Source: Plasmopara viticola
Lineage: Eukaryota; Oomycota; Peronosporomycetes; Peronosporales; Peronosporaceae
Direction of reading: 5' to 3'
Length of the DNA stretch: 64,000 nt
Assembly: GCA_001695595.3 (NCBI GenBank)
Contig: MBPM02000087.1
Location: 124,001 to 188,000 of the forward strand
Position 1 is the first letter of the stretch, and each line of letters starts with the position of its first letter. The notes under the pieces were generated by a model that saw nothing but the letters and a program-made list of their open reading frames with translations, had not been told where the DNA came from and made no database searches. Made by a program: the position numbers and the translations under genes. Shown one piece after another: positions 1 through 11,730 of this stretch.

Positions 1-262
1 CTAGTCCACGGCATAGAGTGGTGTCCGCATACGTCGGGTCTCGTTCGGCGGGCAGTGCAGCCAGCACCGAAGTCGTGAGGGTCTTCCATCACTTTGTTTA
101 GCTCTGACTTGGTAAGAGCCCAGGTGGCGCCCTGGTGCTGGAGACCGTCGCGTCGAGGGTAAGACTCGTTAGAGACCTGCAGATGCCCGAGAGCACCTGC
201 CCGAAGCGCGAGCATTTACCCCCCGCGCTTGAAAGGAGGGCGTCACCCCAACCTTTTCCGAA
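1..262 (-). mobile_element. SINE-like element, copy 1 (cut by window edge)
   Basis: This stretch is nearly identical to 27341-27653 and 33288-33608, all in the same orientation. The other two copies have target-site duplications and a short AT-rich repeated tail, which marks them as non-LTR retroelements read on the minus strand. Here the tail end lies before base 1, so only the head and body are present, ending near the shared CCTTTTCCGAA boundary at about 262. It has no coding capacity. I saw no clear pol III A and B boxes, so the class (SINE versus a truncated LINE end) is inferred. Confidence 0.75.
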
Positions 263-1948
263 GAATTTGTATCTGCTAACAGCATATAGTAAGGATAGGT
301 TTCATACATTATAACGTACTTGATTCTTCACCACTTCGACAAATAAAAACCTACTTTTGGACTCGATAAGATTATCAATTCTATTTAAGGGGGCCATTGA
401 CTGGCCAGCGCTTTTTTACCGGGCCACCACCACTCATAATAGCTGAATTGACTGTATTTGAAGGCCTTTGATTGGTCAGATTGGAACGTTTCTAATCCAT
501 TACCAAATCACAGTAAGAATTCGTTCCAGCCAGCTGCCAACGATGACGCAACATGCCATTACAAGCGTATCAAAGCCAGCCTTAGCACTAGCTGCCCTCT
601 TGAAAGTGCTTCCGATTCATTATTGGAGGTTCTGGAGGAGCAGGTGTTGACATGTTCGTGCATTGTGACCTGGCAAACCACAATTGCGACAATTGTGACG
701 CCTGGAAGGAGGGCGACATCCACATGCACGAAGCGCGCGTCGTTCTACAGTTTGTTGCGCCAGCAGGCTCCACAGGCCCTGCATCTACTCAGGATCACGT
801 ATATGTGCCTGTGGTGGCGCTCTAATGTATTCAACAATCTCTTTTCTTCAACGCCCCCCATTCTAATGCTGGGCTGATACCATCTGCCAAGCTGATGGCA
901 GGTCTGGTAGACCTTGCTGTAGAAAAATCTTCGGTGGCTGAACAAACCACCAATACTTGTTGATGTCATCGATGGAGAGCGGCCGGTGTCGTGCAAAGAA
1001 AACATGTATTCCATGTTTGACGTCGACAAGCCTGCTTTGACACAACGCGCATTAGTCCACTGCACACGCTGTATATACTGTTTATACGATACTGGTTCCA
1101 TCTGTACGTACCTTGACAGAGTCTAATGGGCTAATCGTTATTGTCAACAACATCAAATTGATCTGTAAAACGGCGGAATGCTGTACGTAGACAAGCCCTT
1201 GAAATCTTGCCCCTGACATCGTAGACATTTTGCCAAAACGCATGTCAACGGCTGCATGCTCTCTTGCATGATGTTGCTTGATGACAGCTAGCTGTTCATC
1301 ACAAGCAAGCCTAATTGCGATTGTAGCCGAAACGGATCATCCGTGTGGTATCCAATATACCATTCTAAAGCAGCACGAGCGCTCTTTACACGAGAGGTGG
1401 TGACATGACCGTGATACTCTTTATAACGAAGAAAACAGGGCACATTTATTTCTCTTCAACACAGACAGGTGTCTATAATCTATCAGAGGACCTGGGGGAG
1501 CTTCACGCATCTGTTCAAACTTTCGATTGTGATTCTTAATCCGGTCTTGGGCAACTAAAATGTTTCAGTCTTTGATAAAGGCCCCCAAGCATCATTGGTG
1601 GCATGTAACTCGTGTGGTTGGCAAGAATGTTTCTTAAGATGTGCCAGTGGCAAAGGAGCCCATTTTGACGGCCGGAAAACCATCGTCAATAATGTTCATA
1701 CGAGCAAACTCTCGATCAGTGACAAAAGTTCATTATCTCGCAATCTATCCGGTGCAGCTTGCACATACCCTAGAGGTATTTTTTTTCCCGTTCTGCCTGC
1801 AGAAAAAATTATGTCAATGCATACTTCTTTGTTTTGTATGTATAGTCAAGCAGCCAGACTGTTCCAGTAGCATACTTGCTTACAATCTCTTTGGCCGATG
1901 TAGAAAAACGAAAAGGTGTGTCACTATCTATCCCTGGCATGCAACGTA
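263..1948. other. No supported gene; coding-like fragments
   Basis: No complete gene can be supported. Positions 652-825 (+) read as a Cys- and His-rich open segment starting MFVHCDLANHNCDNCDAWKE and ending in a stop. A region upstream in another frame (about 543-650) could be a signal-like N-terminus, but joining them needs a frameshift or an intron I could not place. Around 1600-1800 both strands have coding-like stretches (for example 1641-1780 +, and 1690-1810 -). These may be decayed gene pieces; I do not recognise the family. Confidence 0.35.
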
Positions 1949-2234
1949 TTACTGCGTATCAGCAGTGGCCAGCCCATCTAGTAGCGCTGTGAGGGGTGTC
2001 TGTCCTTGTAGCTTTTCAGCGCGATTGGCGTTGCGGATGTTGTTCTGCGCTGTAAGGGATGCATATGCACACGCGATAGGGTCCACTGTAAGTAAATACT
2101 CTTTTTGACTTAAAACAAATAAAACGCCAGCGACTGTTGTACTTGATGTACATACTGAATATACTTGAATTTAGATTCCACCTTACATTTTTTTTGGTTA
2201 TTGCTATACAATCGTTTGCATCACTGTTCTCCAT
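1949..2234 (-). CDS. Possible small two-exon protein (unknown)
   Basis: This is a tentative model. Exon 1 is 2187-2234, starting at an ATG and ending at AAT|GTAAGG. Exon 2 is 1949-2098 and reads through a segment with coding character (contains NNIRNANRAEKLQG) to a TAA. The product would be 65 residues with no recognised domain. The donor is good, but the acceptor that keeps the frame (AAAAAGAG) has no pyrimidine tract, while the better acceptor TTACAG about 9 nt further in breaks the frame. It could therefore be a decayed gene, or the exon may belong to a larger unresolved model that continues toward position 1700. Confidence 0.22.
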
Positions 2235-5200
2235 GGATAATATATTTGACGCTATAATTACTTTTCAAGGTAATTGAAAGTCAGCGGTACCGGAGCTATG
2301 AACATATTGAACATTTGTTTTGGGCGCAATGACCTGCACATGCCAAAACGCCGAAGTAATACAGCGGGTGCTTATTGCGGCACGTTGTGGGATTTCTCCG
2401 ACTACTCCACGCTGTATTATTGCGAAAGAACCTGTAGGGCTACTTTGTTGTGGACAATCGCGATGAACTTGCATCAAGCGCACCGCAAGTATACAGGCAT
2501 CTCTCGTCTTACGCGGCTTCAGCAATTTGACTGTCACTTCAACTTCAACTTCAATTTACCTGCAATATTTCATAAAAATTGTCAAAAGGAGGACTGTATT
2601 TTGTTTAAAGTTAAGTTAACATGCTCGACGTGTCTCTCAACGTCTGTAAGTATTACATATATATATATATCAATTTATTTAAAATGAACGTATTTCTAAC
2701 TAAAGTATTTTTCTTTAAAAAATAATTTATTCGTATTATTAATTCATCAGTAATAAAAAAATGTAAATACCTTCAACATTTAATTGATTTATAAGCACAC
2801 TCGCTTAATGTAGGGGCGATATGCCTACTTACGAGCTAATCACGACAATGATCAATCACAAAGAATTTGAAACGAATAAAAACTCAGTGAACCAGCCGTT
2901 CCTTGAGACCGAGCTTTTAAATCTCTTATGAATTTAGCTTTAAAAGAATGGTGGTGCTCGATGTACAACAGACACCTAATTAAATTTTTCTCCCGCTTTG
3001 TATTTTTAGTTTTCTTTTGAGATATCGAAATGGATGTTGTTTAAACCCTACCTTATATTCTCTTTTGGTGCATGAAAGGACTAATAGGTAGAGACCTAGT
3101 TATATTGTATCGAATCAGTCTTCCAACAACAAAAATTTGCATACTATGATGCTCTACAATGAGCGATCGTGCACCAAAGATTTTGCACGTCTCCTCTGTG
3201 CAAGGTGGTGTGTGATCTCGTCACACATGTAAGCACTTGTACTCATTTCTTATCTACGTTGGTAGAGCATTCTTGAAAGTTTTAGGATGAATATAAATAC
3301 CTTTCTTCATATGACAAGCGAGTAGTTGCATTGTTAAGTCTCGCTGGCTTAGATGGGCCTAAAGAGGCGGCTGTATACTAAAAAAATCTACTGTAGAGCA
3401 GCGAAAACGCGTCGCTGCTATCGAGCTCTATGAGCAAAATCTATGACTGAAGGTTCAGGCAGCGCAGGCACAGGAAGTCTGTTGTATGGAACACGCCGGT
3501 GGTACTTATTTGAAGATAAGGAAAGGAAGAGCTTTCTTTTATGGACGAACGAGGTGGCCACGAAGGCGGCCTTCATCGTGGATGGTCGAATGTACATTAG
3601 TTTATCGGGATACCGGGCTAAAAGCTGGGCATGCTTACATGTGAAACAACCTCACCAAACTGTTTTGTTTCCTGGGGTGAAAAAGCTAGATGCCGCACTC
3701 GTTTGACGTGTTTTGAGGTCTATCTCGATGCCGCACTCGTTTGACGTGTTTTGCGGTCTATCTCAGAGCTCACACTTTCTTGTCTGTAATTGAGAATGGC
3801 TTTTGTTTTACTTTAAGGCATGAGTGAGAGAGTTGACGGCTCGTATCATTGTGACACCACTTAGCGTATAAGAGTGCAGGTCGCAAAGATGAGTAAAACT
3901 ACGGGAACAAAAGGCTGAACACAAGCAGGCTCGATCCTCCTGAATGCTCTGGATGATCAGCTCCTCGTCTTAAAGGATGAAATCAGTCGGTCCACTATCG
4001 CAGGATTATTCCTTACGGGCTTAAGTGTTGTCAAACGCAGCATCAGCTCATCCGGCTGTAAAAACATCGGGAAGCTTGTACAATAGAGCACCGACAAATG
4101 AGAGCTTGATTCCGCACAAAATTTCGAAGGGTCATGGCAGAAGCCGCGCCTTTAAAGCCAATCAAGCTTTGATCGCTTATACGCCCTGCTTGTGAGGAAA
4201 TTAGCTCTATACGATGCTTGTGTGACTGATACACACCATTGCAACGTTGTCCCTGAGAGCTCGACATCTTTCAAAGGAGGAAATAGCAGCACTGTGTACA
4301 TTTACGTGTACGAAGGAATGAGTACGTCTTGTGTCTTGATAGTCCTGTCGCGCCACAAAGTTTTGTGCGTTGGTAAACGGCTGCGGTGAGAATGGTATAA
4401 CTAATGCGTTAATGGAGACTAATGGCAATGAGTATGTTTTGGTCTGATTGTAAAATAAAACAGCTTTGAACGTTTTGGAGAACACATACTTGACCGTCGA
4501 TTTTGAGGATATCGAGAGCACAAAGGTGCTTCTTGGATTTATTGCTGGCTAAGAACGCAAAAGCTCATTAAGATATCCGGCCGATCTTGCGCAACAGGAT
4601 ACAAGAGATGTCTGGGTATTGAAGAAGCCGATGTCTCCCTGACGGCAGACGTGTTCTCTTTAAGCGGGTATCCGATTTTTGCTAGCAGCACCGGCTGCCA
4701 TAAACGCTATCTAAGGTGTGGACAATGGCACCTTTGTGGCGGGAGATTAAGGACTTTGGCTACTTTGTGATACATCATTGTTCGAGCAGACCCCAAAATA
4801 AATGTAATGTCTCGGCTTAGTCAACATTACGCTCTTGATTTTTAAGCAAAGTGTTTGGGCCTGAACAACTATCTGGAAAAGCAAAGTTGTGGCTGTGCGG
4901 GTCTTGCAAATTCTGTGTTTGACCTTTATAAAAATAACCTTGAGTGGTGGCAGAAGTGCCAGCACAAGAATTCTTTTCGTCGTATGTCAAAAAGACTTCA
5001 GTAGGCTACATTTCTGGCTTGTCAGACGACACAAAGCCGATTATTATCGTCTGTGACCTTCCAACTATTACATCGGCTGCGCATTACTGCAGCTTGGTGA
5101 GGACAGTCATCTCGTTTCTGTCCAGATAGAAAAGGGCAGTGGCGTCGTTCAAGACAAGGAGCTTCTTGCCACTGGATAAGTTTCGAGTGCGTTTTCTGGA

Positions 5201-6308
5201 CACTGATATATTCGAATGTCTCATTTCCTAGGTTGGCATTCCATGCGCCATACTTGCTCTGAAGAACAATAAATGGCTGTCATTATTTGCAAGATTCAAT
5301 TTCCGCATCGAAATAAGTCTGACATGATTTAATGGCTCGTTAGCGGGATAGGCCGACTATGGGTTGGCTAGTGTAAGCAAGGAAACCTATTATGACGAAC
5401 GGATACGTCAGACATACAGAACGAATGCCAATTTGGAGTCTTTGATGCATTTTTTTATGGCAGGCGAAGATGGCAAATTCCTCAACAGCGATCACAAACG
5501 TTTTGTACGCCCACCCGAACGCTACGTTCGGTAAACTATAGAAGGTATTTGCTTTTCCGATAAGCTGCCACCAATGGTGACTCTATGAATAGCTTAGTAG
5601 ATGAAGACTGCTAGAGAGTCAGCGGCTTACGACACGTTTTTTTGTTGTGTCGTGCGCTCATAGAGCCATACTTAATCGCAATGCTTATCGAATCATTGAG
5701 CGTGAGTATCGTCGCAAATTAAAACACTTAAAGATCTGTTTGCGTGACACTTGCTGTAGAGAATTTTATATTCGTAGCCAGCCCAATTACCCTAGAATGT
5801 ACTTATCAATAGCCCTTACTTCTCGGTATTTAGAAGCCGTTGACCCAAAGTGCTTATCGAAATATCATACTTTACTTGCGCACTCTATATAGCAACGCCA
5901 TTGCAAATTGTAGTGCCCGTACCAGCCAGTACCCGTCCCAACAGCCGGCTCAATGAAGGGATCCTATTTACTACAATCGTGCGAGCACGTCAGCCATGCA
6001 TCTAAAATTGCTACCGCAACTACCGCAACTATGGCACCATCGGTTTGTTCACCTGTTCCGTACTATTTATAATTCTTGGCGTTGCCTGGTGATATGGCAT
6101 TGTGCAGATTACGCAGCGAACCATCTGTATTTTTTATACCAACCCATACTAAATTCAAGAGACAACACTCAGCTCCTCCAAGTCTGGCCTATCCGCATCA
6201 TTTCAATCTTCATTTCGCAGCGGCCCTAACAGATCGTGTCGATCCATCATTTTTGCTTCCACCCTGTCTTAGAGTCGATTGTCGGATTTGAACACTTCTT
6301 CTTATACG
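2235..6308. other. Gene-poor interval
   Basis: No gene is supported. There is an AT dinucleotide run near 2658-2670, a 38-bp exact tandem duplication at 3689-3764, and scattered short open frames. One at 5647-5892 looks mildly coding (basic, no domain) but begins at TTG. The last 130 bases before the reductase gene resemble, with many substitutions, the 5' flank of the paralogue at 30006-30170, so the duplication includes upstream sequence. Two TCATTTC motifs at 6198-6204 and 6210-6216 resemble the oomycete initiator and may place the start of transcription about 100 bases before the ATG. Confidence 0.5.
3689..3764. repeat. 38-bp tandem duplication
   Basis: Two adjacent 38-bp units (3689-3726 and 3727-3764), both starting GATGCCGCACTCG and ending CTATCTC, differ at a single base. 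Such near-identity in otherwise decayed DNA points to a recent slippage or repair event. Confidence 0.9.
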
Positions 6309-8456
6309 ATGGCCGTTTCGAACGCTAGCATCTGTTCAAGCGCCGCGTTTCAGGCGCTCTCGGGCACGCGTCTCGGTGATAGCCCCATCTTCGTGCGTGC
6401 CTTGGTCGAGGGCGACGAAGTTTGCATCGAGTACCAGCTCGACGCTTCGGTCGCTGCTTCGGCGGCGTGGTTTGCTGTCGGTCCGTCGCGAGCCTCCAGT
6501 ATGGTGAGCAGTCCAGCAGCGAACGTCATGATGTTTTTCAAAGACGACGGCACTCCGACGTCCTATGTGTTAGGTGGCTACATTAGCAGCGACGTGACAG
6601 AGGAGAGTACGTCTTCCTTTGTGACTGGCACAGCCAGCAGTACGAATATGAGCTTTAGCTTTCAGCGTACGCTGGCAGCCGCTTCTAGTACGGACGTTGC
6701 CATCTCGGCCACGGACGCGACGGATTTTATTTGGGCTTACGGCACATCGTGGCCAATCTCCTCGCACGCGAGCGGTACTAACGGGGCTGCGAGCTTTAAT
6801 ATCGCCGCTGCTGCCACAGCTGGCTCGAGCACCGTCAGTACGACCATCAGTTCGAGCGCGAACGCGCCGTGGTGTGACGACAAGAACTGTCCGGCTATTG
6901 TGGGCGGCACTGCCTTTGGTATCATGGCTGTGTGTGGTCTCTTGCTTACATTCGGCCTCAAGTCGTCGCCTCTGGGCAAGCTTCTCTTGCATCGGACGGT
7001 AGCTCGACCTCCTGTGAAATTGGTGACGAATGAGCGTGTGGCCATGCCGCATACGTTGGTGTGGCAGGCCGTGGCTGATCTTCACTTTGGCGAGCTGCTC
7101 GTGATGCTCATTTTCATTGCTGCTTTGGTTGTACTAATTGTCCTCCTGGACAATGAGGAGACTTACGTCAGGTCGGGGCAAGTGAGTCTTTTGATCCTCA
7201 TGTTCCTCATTCTGCCAGTCGCGCGCTCACCTTTATGGTCGATACTCTTTGGCAGCTCATTTGAGCGTATTGTCAAGTTTCACCGCTGGCTTGGTCTTGC
7301 CCTGACTGTTGCCGTGGTGGTCCACGTCATCCAAGCGAGTGACGTTGTCAGTGTCACGCTGAATGAGAAATTTGGCGAAGTGACGCCAGTATATGGCTTG
7401 GTTGCCTTTATCTGCTTCATTGCCATGTTTTTGCTCTCGCTCGAGTACATTCGTCGCCTGTTCTTCGAAGTCTTTTACTACACGCACCGTGTGCTCGCGA
7501 TCGTTGGTTTTGTCTTTTCGATTCTTCACTCACCCAAGTTAATTGGGCTTGCACTGTGTGTTCCTCTTGGCTTGTACGCACTCGGGGTATTGTACCGTTG
7601 GTCGAGCGCTTTCACGAGGTCGTACAAGGTTTCTGCGACCGTCCACTCTAGCTCGAATTCGACTACACTTGTACTAAATTCGACTTCAATATCCGGCAAG
7701 ATGGCTATGAAAATCAACCCTGGCTCGTACTTCTTTGTGCGTCTTCCTGCCGTCTCGGCAATGCAGTGGCATCCGTTCTCTGCTATCGTCACGCCTGACG
7801 GCAAGTCGATTGGCTTTACGATTAAAGCAATGGGGAGCGGCTCGTTTACACGCAAGTTATTGGAAAAAGCGGGTACGCAGTATGAACTTTCGGCCAATTT
7901 GTGTGGTCCATTTGGCAAAATGTCTCTGGATGTGGAACATTATGACGCGGTGGTGCTCATTGCTGGAGGCGTTGGTATCACTCCTATGATAAGTCTGATT
8001 AATCAGACGCGTCTGTTTCCGAAAGCAATCAATTCATCAAACAAGGGCGCCAAGACAGCCAATTGGTTCGTCTTGTGGTCGGTACGCGAGCCTGAGGACC
8101 TTTTGATGATGGACCAGTTCTTGCCATCAAACGCGCAATTGGACTACGCAGCCTCAGCGAGTATTCAAGATCCTGATACAGCTATTTTGGGCAATAACGT
8201 GGCAGCTCCGTTCCGCGTCAACTGGATGATTCATGTGTCGAATGCCCGCACCAACGGCGTACTTACGCGTGCGAACGGTGAGACCGTGTCATACTGTGGT
8301 GGCCACGCCATTCTTGATGAATTGATCAACACAAGTCGCTTTAGTGGTCGTTAAGTGACAGTTGTCGCGTGCGGCCCACCGACGTTGACAGTCGAAGCTC
8401 AGAAACTTGCTCGTGATTGTGGCTATGATTTTCACAAGGAGGTGTTTAACTGGTAA
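6309..8456 (+). pseudogene. DOMON/ferric-reductase gene, copy 1, with premature stop
   Basis: This is a single-exon gene close to the intact inverted paralogue at 27858-30005. The ATG at 6309 matches the start chosen for that copy; the frame upstream is open only from TTG. The product has an N-terminal DOMON-like (heme or sugar binding) region, a transmembrane core with two His-X13-His pairs for two hemes, an FAD motif HPFSAI, and a nucleotide motif GGVGITP. It would move electrons from NADPH across the membrane to iron or oxygen. At 8352-8354 the Lys codon AAA of the paralogue is TAA, so the protein stops after 681 residues. The remaining 34 codons, including the CGPP motif and the C-terminal aromatic residues, are still open to the original stop at 8454-8456. 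Loss of this segment should damage NADPH binding, so it is called a pseudogene, although a shortened product cannot be excluded. It is convergent with MND1, 82 bases apart. Confidence 0.85.
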
Positions 8457-8538
8457 GCAATGCAGCAACGGGTTAAGCAAGCAAAAATGTCCAAAACGAT
8501 TATTGTGTCACTGAATTCGTCAATTAAAAGTTAGTAAA

Positions 8539-9485
8539 TCACTCAACGTAGTCGAAATCGTCCTTGATTCCAAGCCACTTGTCCACCTTAGAATTGACAC
8601 CCTACATTAATCGGCAGTCCTTGTTTCAAATCGAATATATATTACCTCTTTGCCCTCGACACCGCGCTTTTGCACCACCCATGACTTGAGCGTGAAGACA
8701 TTGTCTAGAGCGCACCTTTAGCGTGAGTTCAAGTACAGCCAAGTGCGAGCACTTACCTGTCCATCTGTCAGCGCCTTCTTTCGCCATCCGCACTTTACGT
8801 TTAAGCTCACTCAGAATGGCAGGGTCGTTCTCCGATAATTGTTGTACCTTATTGCGCAGCGACTCCACCTTGGCTTTTTGCGCCTCTAGTCGCTGCAGCT
8901 TTTGAATACGTTCGTCCTAGTTATAGTATTGATACCCCATGAGTCCCACCATGTAGCCTTTTTATTTGAAAAGAAATCTCAAACCGAGTCGGAGCGCAGC
9001 GCGAGCTGCGCTTCAATGTTTTGCTTGACTTTCGCCAGCTTTTCTTGTGTAGCTTGGCGACGTTGCTCCAACTCGTTGAGTTTGCGCTTCCTTGACTGCG
9101 CCACTTTGGACGGAAAGGACCAAAAGTAGTTACCCGACCCGATCTGATTGCATTGCAGAACGAATGAGTAAGAAAATCCTTTGCGTGTATACTTTGTGCT
9201 TTACAAACAAGACCTTGTCACAGTCAACTAATGCATCGTCAACCAGTGCTTGGTTCACGTCCTTGATTGTTTGCAGCACTATTGTCAAATAAATTGGCAT
9301 GTTTCATCGTGCACATATTGCAATAATATTTGAAGAGCAACGACTCCAGTCACACGCCACGTACCAACACCAGCTTTAGCGCCAAGCTTTTCCACCTCCT
9401 TTAAATTAAACACCTCCTTGGATTCATGGTAGATACTTAGAATGCGCTCGCGTTTCTCCTGTAGTGACACGCCTTTACGAGGCAT
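8539..9485 (-). CDS. MND1: Meiotic nuclear division protein 1
   Basis: Mnd1 pairs with Hop2 in the nucleus and helps Dmc1/Rad51 strand exchange in meiosis. Six exons rebuild a 203-residue protein, the usual Mnd1 length: 9365-9485, 9214-9278, 9144-1 to 8985 (that is 8985-9143), 8757-8916, 8646-8704 and 8539-8586. Introns are 52-86 nt, all GT-AG, and phases agree throughout. The N-terminus has the family winged-helix pattern (MPRKGVSLQEKRERIL), followed by the conserved SGNYFWSFPSK segment, a central coiled coil (about residues 80-150), and the typical end LGIKDDFDYVE. Only 53 bases separate its start from the stop of the upstream kinase gene, on the same strand. It confirms a eukaryote with a meiotic programme. 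Confidence 0.95.
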
Positions 9486-9538
9486 AGGTAATTTTTAAAG
9501 GTGTGGGTTTGCTTAAAAATTAGAAAAAAGGTAATCAT

Positions 9539-10291
9539 TTAATTGCATATCTTTTCTTTAGTAAAGTCGAGTTCGCGCGAAGCTCCGACCAAAAAAGCTG
9601 TACGCTCGAGCGTTTCTCGTGTGCGTACCAATAAATCAGATAGCGAACTGTCGTTTTGAATCACTAAGTCTGCCTTTGCTACCTTATCCTGCTCAAAATA
9701 GTAGTCAGCAATTCTAGCACCTCTGGCAATATTTGACATACCACGTACATGAAGCTTCATCTGCGATTGAATTCTCTTATTGGCTTCTTCCTGCGTGATT
9801 TTATCGCGTTTCATGACGCGTTTGAGCTCGTTCTTTTCGGAGCATGTAACGACGATCGTGGGATAGCAAAAGTACTCGAGCAGCTTCGTCTCAAAAAGCA
9901 ATGGTGCATCCAAAACCACCAGTCGCTTACGACATACAAGACGATGATACACCAGCTGCTTGAGCATTTCCCAGATAATGTACTTATGCGTCGCGGAATT
10001 TAATTTTTTTCGCTGCGAAGGATCACTAAAAATGACAGCTCCAAGCTTTGTACGATCAATAGTCGCGTCGTCTTCATTGAGCACGTCAGTACCAAAGGAG
10101 CGCACAATCTCTTTGTACGCGCTACGTCCCGGCATGACCACCTCTCTCGCAACAACATCAGCGTCCACAATCACAGCTCCAGCTTCTGCAAAAGCTTTTG
10201 ATACCGTAGACTTGCCTGTGCCGATACCTCCCGTGAGCCCTACACCAACAAGTGACGCACCGAGTTTTCGCCCAATTAAGTAGCTGCCCAT
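9539..10291 (-). CDS. Dephospho-CoA kinase
   Basis: The enzyme phosphorylates the 3'-hydroxyl of dephospho-CoA, the last step of coenzyme A synthesis. The 250-residue single-exon product carries the P-loop GGIGTGKST near residues 20-28, the DADVVAREV segment that follows it in this family, the lid/acceptor region with VVLDAPLLFE, and the late RIQSQM motif typical of CoaE. Length is close to single-domain CoaE proteins, so this is not the animal-type fusion with phosphopantetheine adenylyltransferase. The open frame extends 9 codons further to a TTG; the ATG at 10291 is chosen. A short hydrophobic stretch before the P-loop might be a membrane or mitochondrial anchor. The gene lies 53 bases upstream of MND1. 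Confidence 0.93.
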   Translation of the reverse strand: MGSYLIGRKLGASLVGVGLTGGIGTGKSTVSKAFAEAGAVIVDADVVAREVVMPGRSAYKEIVRSFGTDVLNEDDATIDRTKLGAVIFSDPSQRKKLNSATHKYIIWEMLKQLVYHRLVCRKRLVVLDAPLLFETKLLEYFCYPTIVVTCSEKNELKRVMKRDKITQEEANKRIQSQMKLHVRGMSNIARGARIADYYFEQDKVAKADLVIQNDSSLSDLLVRTRETLERTAFLVGASRELDFTKEKICN

Positions 10292-10375
10292 CACCAATAG
10301 ACCGGTACGAAGCGACAACTAATTGCATGACAGGGTCAGTCTATTTATTGTCTGTCACAAAATAGTAATTCCTTT

Positions 10376-10522
10376 TCATACGATCGATGCGAGCGCTATC
10401 GGAGCCAGTGTGATTATCCAGCGCTTACGCGATTTTTTCTGCAGCTTTTCTTTTAGCATGCCCAGTGGTATGCCCAGTAATAAACTCAGCAGTGCCAACA
10501 CGAAAAGCTGCGTGCCTTGCAT
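10376..10522 (-). CDS. Possible 48-residue membrane protein
   Basis: An ATG-started frame of 48 residues has two hydrophobic stretches (residues 5-22 and 36-48) on either side of a strongly basic loop with KEKLQKKSRKR. It sits between the dephospho-CoA kinase gene and the SPRY gene, where oomycete genomes leave little unused DNA. The two-helix hairpin layout is typical of small mitochondrial or ER membrane proteins, but I do not recognise a family. It could also be the last exon of a longer gene, since the frame is open upstream to 10579 without an ATG. Confidence 0.35.
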   Translation of the reverse strand: MQGTQLFVLALLSLLLGIPLGMLKEKLQKKSRKRWIITLAPIALASIV

Positions 10523-10621
10523 GACGGCATAAATCACAACTTGAGGATGATTACATCCTACCCAATTACTATAAGCCAATCACAATTCGGCAAACCGATC
10601 TAAAGTGTAGTCGAACAAGTA

Positions 10622-11612
10622 ATGTCACCAGCTAAACAGCTGCGCATATCTAGGAAGGAACCTACGACCTTTGCGTCGGTAGCGCTGGCCCCGCTAATTG
10701 ATTTCTTGGACGTCCGTGAGATGACTGCATTCGTGTGCTCCCATAAGTTGATTGGACGCGAAAAATGCGCCGCGATCTGGTCCTGGCTTGTCAGTCGTAC
10801 TCACGCATTGCTATTCGACGTGAAGCTGTCGACTCCTTCACATTCTGACAAACTGCAACTTACAGTCGTGATGCCGCTGCTACAGAAATTGCTTGCAGTC
10901 GCATCTTGTAGGTACATTGATCTTATACTATGTTTTAAAATAAAAGCCAATCTGTGAGCACGTGTACTCTACAGTCGATTTCGATCTGCAATTTGATGCT
11001 ACAAACCACGGGAGCGACGTGTACTTAGCGGAGAATGGAAAACGTTATGTGTCGCATTGGGGACCTAATGGAGGCTCTATGTTTGGTGACCGAGTTTGTG
11101 TTGCCGGAGCAGCAAGTTACTGGGAGTGTGTGGGTCTTAATGAAGGAAGCTACATTGGCATCGCAGAGGTGGTTATGCAACATCAAGATAAGTTTTGGTG
11201 CTTTGGGTTGGATGCTCACCAATTAAAGCAAACACTTTCGCTTCCAACGCCAGCGTGTGACCATATCCCAGCAGTAATGTATTGCGAGGGCGGATTTGTT
11301 ACGACAGGTTCATTTTGTGGACCCAAGCCGCGACTTCCTGCACAAGTCAACTTTTTAAGTGCTTCTCCTTATAAGGAAAACGATCGAGTTGGTGTGATGG
11401 TTGACCTTCTTGCGGGATTTCTGCTCTTTTTGTGGAACGGAGTACCGCAGGGAATCCAAATTCCAATTGATCGGTCGAGGACATACTTGCCTGTGTTTAG
11501 TGCTTGTGCATGCTTCAACATGCAGATCATACCCAACGTGCGTCCACCATGGCAACGCATTTACTGCTTTGACCAGGATCACGATACTACATATTTACCA
11601 CCAAGCACTTGA
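10622..11612 (+). CDS. SPRY (B30.2-like) domain protein
   Basis: Two exons, 10622-10907 and 10975-11612, joined across a 67-nt GT-AG intron in phase 1, give 307 residues. The first 60 residues resemble an F-box-like helical segment (PLIDFLDVREMTAFVCSHKL), which would link it to ubiquitin ligases, but this is weak. From about residue 95 the protein reads as a SPRY domain: it has the FGDRVCV...YWECVGLNEGSYIGIAEV core, a WCFGLDAH segment, the DRVGVMVDLLAGFLLFLWNG strand pair, and a C-terminal YLPVFSA strand. SPRY domains bind partner peptides; the target cannot be predicted. The gene is divergent from the kinase gene. Confidence 0.85.
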
Positions 11613-11730
11613 TTATTAATATGCATTCGTGCAAAAATTAATATCGTATACTATTTTGTGCATCACTATCATTTGCGGTATACAAGCTCTTAATAGACCG
11701 TAATAATTTATAATCTAAAGTCTGTGTCAA

